NCBI RefSeq assembly: GCF_963678635.1
Contig: NC_087068.1
Span: 34,483,436-34,547,435, forward strand
From: Symsagittifera roscoffensis
Taxonomy: Eukaryota; Xenacoelomorpha; Acoela; Convolutidae
DNA length: 64,000 nt
Reading direction: 5' to 3'
Within the stretch, counting starts at the first letter, position 1; each line of letters begins with the position of its first letter. Shown here piece by piece: positions 56,175-64,000 of this stretch. The translations under genes were made by a program, and so were the position numbers. The notes beneath the pieces were generated by a model. It saw only the letters and a program-made list of their open reading frames with translations. It did not search any database and was not told the DNA's origin.

Positions 56175-59100
56175 GCATATGACATCCCACCGAAGACCGG
56201 TCCTCAGTATTTTTGGTCTTAACTACGTTATAAAGCTAAATTGTACCAGTTGGAGGGTCCGCACCTTCCGGCTTGTACAATGAAGGACATTAAGGCCTCT
56301 AACTCGGGCTTACTTAAAAGAGGGTTTCTGCTGAGAAAGAAATTGCTTAGAACATGTTGATATTGTCAGGAAGAAATCTAATTGGTAATATGTCAAGATT
56401 CGCAGAGGAACCAATAAGTTAAGCAGAGGAACCAAATTTGCCTTTGTAGAACCAGTTAATGACGGCCCAACTTGGTTGATTTTTGAATGTTATTATGAGA
56501 TTTTGATCTATTGTCACAGGAATCTTCGCCAATTTTTGTGATTGACTCAAGACCAGGATAGTTATTAGCGTGGTTTTCATTTTGTTGGTATACATTCTCT
56601 GACGGTATATAGGGCTTTAAACCCTGTGCCATTTTCGAGACAAATTGTTCAATTATTTTTGATATGTCAGATTGTTGTCAAATATAACATATAAACATTT
56701 TACTTCTTTTCTTTTTTCTATTAGCTGACCATCAAAATGAAGCTCTTTTTTTCTAATTTTTTTTTTACTAGATATTTTAATTTGAGTTTTGTCCGAGTTA
56801 GGTTTCAGATCGAGAAAACAAAAGTAATCGAATAATTTTTAGCTGAAATTTCCACTTTTCTAATGCATAGATCTAGATTTTTTCCACTCGAGAGTAAAAT
56901 TGTATCATCTGCGTATTGCATCATCGGGTAATCTGAGGTTGTTTTCTTTTTGTTAACAAATAGGTTGAAAAGAAGGCGCCTTAGAACGGTTCCTTTTGGG
57001 TTAGATTTACTCCTTCCTCTACTCTAATTGCTCATGCCAAAATAATATCGAGGTAAATTAAACACGTTCAGGTCATTACAGCAGCTAAAATGTATCAAAA
57101 GGCTTTCTAACAGTCTCATGGCACCGGGCCTCCATATTTGTACTCTCCCAAAGTCGTTAGCTTTATTATTTCGTGGCACTGGAGGATTCGGATTTGTCCC
57201 GAATGTCCTACTGGACCTTCCGTTTCCGCAACCCTCTTCCGACTACCACCTTATCGTGTTCTGATTTCACAATAAAGGCTTCGTTTTTCTTCTATTGTTC
57301 AATCTAATTTTGTCTCGCAATTCGGTTATAATCCGGTTGTTGTGTTTTTTGTCTGTTTTTGGTCAAAATGGCCGTTTTTTGTGTTTCTCACAAATATTCC
57401 AGTCCAAATCGGAATTTTGAAAATGAGTTTTTCTAGAACGCTCTGAGCCTCTTTTAGATCAAAATTCCGGTACTAATTCCCCTATTTCTGTCTCGTGTGT
57501 GCGTCGGAAGGCACAAATAATCCGGTCTAATGGCACATATATTCCGTAATTTGAAATTACTTTAATTTTTCGAATACTTTTGATATGATAGGATTAACTG
57601 AAATTGGTCGGTAATTTAGTGGATCTTCAGTGTATCCCTTTTCAAAAGAGGGTGATGTTCACCAGCTTAAGCTGAAGTGGAAAAAATTTAATTTTTCTTG
57701 CTTTCATTGATTAAAAGACTAACTGGTTGCCATAGCTCAGAAGCGGCATTTTTGCGTGCCCAAGCTGGAATAGAAGAAGGACCCAGCGGTTTCATTTTAT
57801 TCAAAGCAAGAAGAACTTTTTCTTTCATACGATGTAACGAAACGAAAAAAAAGGAAATGAACTTTGTAACGTTACCGGGTGGGATTAAGGTATAAGTACT
57901 TAGTGGTAAAAAAAATAAGCCATTTTTACAGAATTTGTAACTGAGCGAGTTCGCAATTTTTTGTCTCATCTACGACATCATCAAAACAATTCCCAAAACT
58001 TTCTAAGTAGGTTGATGATCTATTGTTGCTTCTCATTTTATTGATAACTTCCACTTCGCCATTTCGAACGATGCTGAGTCAATTACATGTTTGTGAAAAT
58101 TTTAAAAGCCATTGACATAGCTTTTACTTGAGCTGTTTTCATTTCCTGGAACTTGTTGAAGCTCATAGACTTGAAAAAGTTATCTTTTTTATAATCCGAT
58201 ACTTAGTTTGTTTCGACACCTATTTAGATCACAAATACACCTATGGTCACTTTGTATTGCGCAATCCAAGACATGGGAAGACAACAAGGATAAATTTTTA
58301 TCATCTATAATGTAGTAACTTAGACACATGTTGTTGTCGCGGCAGCAAGTAGGATGCGACCTATTGAGCACTTCAACTCCGTAGGGGCATAAAATTGTTT
58401 CTAAAATCTGTTTCTCTACTTAAGTTTAAAAAGTTGAGTTCAGGTCTCCCATTATGATTGTTTTTGATTTCTAATTTGTTGCCAGGTCAGCCAATTTTGC
58501 AAAACTACGATAAACAAAATTTTGATACATGAAAAGAATTATTTTGAGTTACTTGAAATTTGATCATCTCTCACTATCACTTCAAAAGGTTTCGGAACTA
58601 GAAAAAGAGACCCACATCACTTGATGATTTTTTAATCTCTACTCACTACCTGAAAACTGTTTTTTTAAGGATTAAGAAGACTTGAAGTGTCCTTATCAAT
58701 TAGCCAGGTTTCAGTGAAACTGTGTATAAATTTTTCCCAATATCATTGATAAGGTTTTTGAACTGATTGTGTTTGTTTGCAATGCTTCTGCCGTTTAAAT
58801 GAATTAGCTAAATTTTATTCTAAAGCTTTTTTGCTTTGAGACTTGATTTGCACGGTCATCACATAAATCGAGATCAATGGAGTGGGAATAGTTAAAGCCA
58901 TTTATAGTTCGATAGGTGACAGTACAAAACAAACGTGGATTAAAAATAATAATTCAAGATAATTTTAAGAAATTGCCGGTAACTTCCATGTAATAGTCTC
59001 AGTAGTATTTTTCGTAGTTGCGATTATTTGGACGAGGACTATGATGTGAACTATGTCGGTTATTCCAAGTGTGAGCATCTTGTTGAGCATTGTATGGTTG

Positions 59101-60110
59101 AGTTTCAAATCAGCGCTGGTAGTGCTGAAAATTCTGTTTAGAATTCAATGAAGTATTTCATGCATCTGTGAATCCATTCGAGGTTTTCAACAGGACTGAC
59201 AGAGTCGCATTTCGCACTCTTGGCAATCCAGTTATAAAATTTAATTGAAAGTTGTCATGGTTCAATTAGTTGTAGTGCATGAGTTCGAGAAACATCGAAG
59301 CATTGCGAATAATTGTGTTTAGTTTCAACACGACAAAATTACCGACTCTGTTGCCATATTTACAGTTGATGAGTTCATTCAGTTCTGTGACGATTATGTT
59401 TTTAGTTTAAATTTCTACGCTTTCGCGAATTCGTATCACTTCACATATAACGAAAACATCGGGTTTTGAAAGATCGTCACACTTGTTAACCAATGCTACA
59501 TAATTGTCAAAAATTTGGTGCAAAAATCTACTATATTTCATAATACTATTGTTACTATCCTGCAGAATAAAAGTCTAAATTTTTCTGCTTTCGTATTTTT
59601 CCAATACTTTTTATTTTTCCTTCGTGGTTGATACACGATAAGCATTAGTTGCACAATCAAGGGGAATGATGTCATCTAAGGTTAGCTTGTGTACAATACT
59701 GCTACTCAAAATTGAATTGTTTTGCCCTTCTTTGAAATCAAATGTAGGAAGCTCTCTCATCTTTTCATTACACAAACCCTTAGGTGAAGACGAGGTTTCC
59801 ACCGAAGGCGCATTTGATCCATCTTTGTACATCACGGCGTCTAACGTGTTGCTTAGCCTGCTGACCACCTCTTGGATAAAGGCGTCCCTGATGAAAGTCG
59901 ACGTAGAGTTTGTAGGCCACTCCTTTACTCATTGCTTCATTTGCTTTCCAATTCCAATCATAAAGGGGAAGAAGCATTTTGAGAAAATAGACGAACATGA
60001 TGAGACTGATAAGCGAAAATTTTGGCTGTTGTTTTCAGCAGCTCATGACCATGATGCACTGAATGAGAATAAGATATTCGTCACAAGCCGTCAAAGCTAG
60101 GAACGACAGG
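56175..60110 (-). mobile_element. LINE copy D (duplicate of copy C)
   Basis: Same order and the same breaks as copy C. ORF1-like piece 59,868-59,611 (N-terminus shortened by a point change). Endonuclease about 58,820-58,190. RT fingers 57,969-57,580. Motif C QYADDTILLSS about 56,890-57,000. Thumb-like region about 56,640-56,455. A few substitutions distinguish it from copy C (for example DPSSIP versus GPSSIP in the RT start). Since it arose by the tandem duplication, it is not an independent insertion. Confidence 0.9.
57580..57969 (-). pseudogene. LINE reverse transcriptase fingers, copy D
   Basis: The open minus frame 57,969-57,688 reads LALNKMKPLGPSSIPAWARK and SELWQPVSLLINES, where copy C has DPSSIP. 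The G-P-S form fits the RT consensus (GPDGIP) better. The NYRPIS segment follows at about 57,580-57,640 after a stop. Otherwise as copy C; not functional. Confidence 0.8.
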
Positions 60111-62470
60111 CTTTGAATAGAATAAGCTTACTATTATGCTCCTAGCTTATATGTTTATCGCGACAACTAGGCTAACAATGTTTCCCACAATTGTTCCGAC
60201 AGGGGAGGTAAGTTTTAAGTAAATGTTAGACGGATTTTTTATAACTCAGATTGCAGTAAAATTAGGTTTCGCTGTAGAAATCTCTGCTGCAAATTTACTG
60301 CTCCGTTTAGATTGAACGAGAGAAGCTTTTTCAGTCCATTTTACTGGGGGGGGGGGTTTATCAAGTAGTGATGCATACTGCTTATATACAGGAGCTTTGT
60401 TTTGATTGTGTTAAAATTTCCACTGTCAAAGAAATCGCGGAATACGTATGCTTGCAATGACTTTTTAGTCCCGACTTTTGAAACAAGTGCGTCATTTTTA
60501 TGCTTGTGTTACATTCATACATTATTACAGGCAAAACAGATTGCATAATTTTTCACATTATACTTTACTGGAATGAGGGGAACAAAAAATTTTATTATCA
60601 TTTTTTTCGAAGTCTCGTCATTTTTTTTCGAAACTCTTATAAAGTTGCTTAAACCAAAACGCGAGTTGTTGACAATAGACGGCAATTGAACTATTCAAGG
60701 TTTTACCCTGATTAACGAGCAGACTTATTAATTAGTTTCAATCAGCATTTTTTTGTGCCTGGCGAGTTATCCCGCATTCATAACTGTTCTAAACTAAATG
60801 AGGCAAAACAAAATGGTCAACTAGTTTTCCCTTTATTGGTTATTAAAATTTTTCTTACCAAAAACATTTTGGTACCAATTAGGACGCTATCGGCGTCTTA
60901 ATTCAAGGCTTTTATCTGATATACGAGCAGCCTTATTATGGATTTAAAAATCAAAATGTGCGTTTTTAATTCTTTATAATGGACATTTTTCTTAAATATC
61001 TTTTTAGTGAAACATTTTACATTGCTGTTTGTTTTTCACGAAGCTCAAGATTTTCATAAAACTGCCATATCAGGTGAGCAAAAGAAGTTTCAAGCAATAA
61101 GTTTCAGGCAATAGTTTCATGCTACATTTGGGGTTTTTGAAGCACTAAAAAACGTCCTGAATGTTCCGACTGCTTTCAGCGTCGATGAAAAGGTTTTTCA
61201 GTTTAACGAAGTGCTAAAAAAATCCCTGATTCCACAATTGATGTAGCTATTATGTAACTTGGCCGAGTGATCTTATCACTTTTTACCACATCAGTTTACT
61301 CACTCACCCAAAAACCTACCCGAGTTCAAATATTTTGTCCTATTATTCGAAAGCCGGAAAACTTTTTGTCAACACCTGTCTTTGATTATGTTAACAAAGT
61401 CAATTTTTAAGATGTTTCAGTCATATTTCAACTTTCTAGTTCGTTTTTAACTCGTTTTTAGCAAAACAATTTACCATCTGAAAGTTCTGCGGGCTTGAAA
61501 ATTTCTAATTTTTGCTAGTTTCGGATATTCAACGCGCGGTACGTTCCGTTCTTATAACACGCGTGAGCGGCGGATTAGGCAGTTATCACTGATAGTGGGG
61601 CAAGTCATTGGTTTTCTTTACAGTATAACAGACACTAGATGCACGCCTTTCTACTTTACAGAGCTCTTGGGCGATGAAATCAATCTTTTTTTTGAGTTTT
61701 ACTTTCGATTGCTATATCGGCTTTTCAATTAAAAACTTTTAAATTGGGCCTAGAGCGCTTACCGAACAATCTTGGTATCTCTCTGATACACCAGCATTCT
61801 TGCTGTTTCCTTTTTTGTAGAAAAAAGATTTATTTGCGCTCGTTGTTTGTTTTTGTCCTCTGGCGAAATTCGATTTTTTTGTTAAACCCTCTTGAGCGGC
61901 TTTTTTCAACCATCTAAAAAGTATAATCATCCTAGAATCAGTTTTCAATTAATTTCAAAGCAAGTGGTATGTTTTGAGATTAAGCTAGTCAGAAATCTGC
62001 CAGTTTGCCTAATTTGGATCAACTAACGCAAAAATTTGTTGCAGTTAAACTTTTTAAACATTTTATATGTTACTATGCTCTGCTTATTATAAAAATTGGT
62101 ACTTCAAATAGAATGCGGAGTAAAGTTTGACAAAAAGATCTGAGTAAAAATTCTACATTTCTTAAGACTTAATTGAAATGATATTAAAATAAAAATTGAA
62201 TATTAGAGAGCTGTCAGGTTAACAGAAAATCAAAGAAACAACGAAAAATTTATGCTTGGTGTCCCTAGAAATTAAACTGTTTAAAAAAACGTTTCGACTA
62301 ACGTCTTTTATACAACCTGAAACATATCGCTGTCTTGAGCTCAAGTTCTACAAACGTTGTTTCTATCTAATTCTTTTAAAATCAAAATTAATTTTATAGT
62401 TGTCAACCTAATCAAACTGAAATAATCAACGAGCATAAATGGCGTTAGTAGTATAGCTAATTTAAACTGG
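60110..62470. other. A/T-rich stretch without recognisable genes, unit 2
   Basis: Duplicate of 51,360-53,720 with scattered changes, including an 11-base G run at 60,346-60,356 instead of 10. I see no gene. A 69-codon minus frame (61,948-61,739) opens by a one-base change relative to unit 1 and is probably chance. Confidence 0.5.
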
Positions 62471-62525
62471 GATCGGGGGGGGGGTGATCCCAAATAATGA
62501 TCCCACAAATTTGATCCCAATATAT
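62469..62525. repeat. GATCCC cluster, unit 2 (deleted form)
   Basis: GGGATC, a G run shortened by four bases, TGATCCC, then AAATAATGATCCC. The 94 bases between two TGATCCC copies present in unit 1 are gone, leaving one TGATCCC at the joint. Confidence 0.9.
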
Positions 62526-63056
62526 AATTTTTTTAACCAATGATCATGAATGTAAATTTTTGTTAAGTTGATAGCTAAATCGTCCAAATGCCTAGACGTT
62601 GTATTTCGTTCTTTTTGATCATGCACCAAATTGGAGTGGTATATAAAGTGGTTATAGCGATTAGTTTCATGCATTGTATATGAAAGACGCTTGATTTCTG
62701 CACCGAATATGTTTGAAATATATGGATAGAATCTGCTTGAAGTTTTTATGTTGACTATAGACTGGTTTCTGTAAAAGTCTATGTGAAGTACTTTCAGGAA
62801 GAAACTGTTGAAGAATTGAACGGAAAAGATACGTTTCAAGGTTAAATTGAATTTTGTAAACTTTTGGTTCAAACATAACACCAATTCTAACACGCACATT
62901 GGTACACATTGAAACATAAAACTTGTCTTAAAGTCAATATTAGATAAGAAGCGTTTGAAGCAAATATATTTCTGGCTTGGCCACTGAACGTAAATGCTGT
63001 TACTCTTTAGTGCACAATATTTCACACACTATCACATTAACAAATATATTTTTTTC

Positions 63057-63701
63057 TTATTTCCTGCGAAAACGTTTTGGTTGCGTTGGCACATCTTCAA
63101 CGGCTTCACGATCTAGAAAAGAATTATCCGACGATTCTGAAGATAATTCTGTAGAAGTTTCAGCACTCAAATCGGCAATATCGTCACTGTCAAGGTCACT
63201 CTCGTTTATCTGATCGAGACGCGCAAATCCAGGATCCGGAGACTGGAATCCTCTTTCATTTGAGACTGTTGACATTAGATCGAACAATGAACGATGTACA
63301 TGTGATTGACTTGGGCTGGGGTCAATAAAGCTATCTTAACTATCGTATTGCAAATCTTGCGTATAATCCCAGTCTATTTGTGTTCGATCAAGTTCCTGCG
63401 ACATACCATTAGGTATATTCTCTTGATCCCATTCTATTGGTGCGTCGTTGTCTTCAAAATGAGCAACCCGTGCATCTAGATCGTCATCATCATCACTATC
63501 TCGATCTAACGTTTCATCGTTCGCACTATCGGCCTGAAATGTAGAGCTGTTATTACCATCACGACTATCTTTTGAAGGCGGTTCTGAAGACTGGATGTAA
63601 CCATATGGCAACGTTGAAATGCCATCATCCAATATATACCGTTTATCGTCGAACGATGACAACGCTAAGAACTTTTTGAGTTGCCCTGGAAATGCCTTTG
63701 G
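63057..63701 (-). pseudogene. polB: Polymerase B C-terminus with acidic tail, copy 2
   Basis: Duplicate of 54,407-55,051, with SSFDDKRYILDDGISTLPYG, the acidic tail, the same internal TAA (about 63,336) and a basic end, here PTQPKRFRRK. Differences are few (for example DARVAHFED for DAWVAHFED, YIQSSE for YIESSE). The shared stop predates the duplication. The motif-C exon of this copy lies outside the window. Confidence 0.65.
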
Positions 63702-63904
63702 CTGAAAGCTTACGATGATTTATATAAAATGAATAAATGATTACTAATCGTTTATACATTGACTGCTAACTCCTCATGATGATTGGGTAAAAAAATCGAT
63801 GATTATGTGTGGTCTTATGTGTGTTCATGAACATGTCTAATTACATTTGCTGAAGATATATTCAGAACATGTGATGATAAGAGTTGGACAAGGGGAGGGG
63901 ATTT

Positions 63905-64000
63905 TTTCAAAAAAAAATTTTCGACAAATTTTTTCTTCGAAAATTTTTTTTCCCGAATTTCGGCCAATTTTTTTTTTGAAAAAAAAATTTTTTCCCAAAT
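63905..64000. repeat. A/T homopolymer block, copy 2 (cut by window end)
   Basis: Same T-run/CGA/A-run sequence as 55,255 onward. It continues beyond the window. Confidence 0.9.

Larger units (their letters stand above)
55977..64000. repeat. 8.75-kb tandem duplication, unit 2 (incomplete)
   Basis: Direct head-to-tail continuation of unit 1. The copy is still matching at the window end (64,000 corresponds to about 55,352). The polymerase motif-C exon should therefore recur just outside the window, near 64.3-64.6 kb, if the duplicate is complete. Confidence 0.95.

Overview
This is non-bacterial, A/T-rich DNA made almost entirely of broken transposable elements and satellite-like repeats. The best reading is the nuclear genome of an invertebrate animal. 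The evidence is degenerate Ty3/gypsy LTR retrotransposons, a jockey/CR1-like LINE with an APE-type endonuclease, a Polinton/Maverick-type DNA polymerase B with a possible spliceosomal intron, microsatellites, long minisatellite arrays and recent segmental duplications. I see no intact host gene, no rRNA or tRNA gene and no CRISPR. The species cannot be named from this sequence alone.

From about 27.7 kb down to 5.0 kb the minus strand carries one very large, heavily damaged Ty3/gypsy element. In its own 5'->3' order it has gag (27,692-26,169, resuming at 21,583), an aspartic protease (about 20.4-20.2 kb), reverse transcriptase and RNase H (19.57-18.34 kb), integrase with its C-terminal domain (17.44-16.5 kb), an acidic linker, a macro-domain-like region (about 16.0-11.0 kb), and a separate downstream ORF with an SGNH/GDSL-hydrolase-like region (about 10.5-5.0 kb). 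A 2.1-kb stretch covering the macro region and the start of the last ORF is present three times in tandem (9,710-16,009), and the middle copy looks like a crossover product. A second, plus-strand Ty3/gypsy element with two recognisable LTRs (21,595-22,074 and 25,681-26,151) sits inside gag and has lost most of its RT and RNase H. The macro-domain and SGNH cargo is the most unusual system in the window.

The interval 24.4-28.8 kb, including the nested LTR/gag junction, is repeated at 32.16-36.28 kb. From 28.4 to 47.5 kb the window is a macrosatellite of four 3-4.5 kb units. Each unit has a short leader block, an array built on the G-rich motif CGGAGGGT, and a 1.4-1.8 kb conserved non-coding block. 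Units 1 and 4 run into LINE fragments.

From 47,232 to the end lies a head-to-tail tandem duplication with an 8.75-kb unit (47,232-55,976, then 55,977 to beyond 64,000). Each unit holds a 3'-to-5' LINE copy, about 2.3 kb of A/T-rich DNA without recognisable genes, and the 3' part of a Polinton-type polymerase B whose C-terminus runs in frame into a long acidic tail. The 5' part of that polymerase gene is cut off at the duplication junction. At the far left (1-5 kb) are a second scrap of the large element's last ORF, unassigned coding debris and the oldest LINE copy.

All functional calls come from reading translated motifs by eye. No database search was run.
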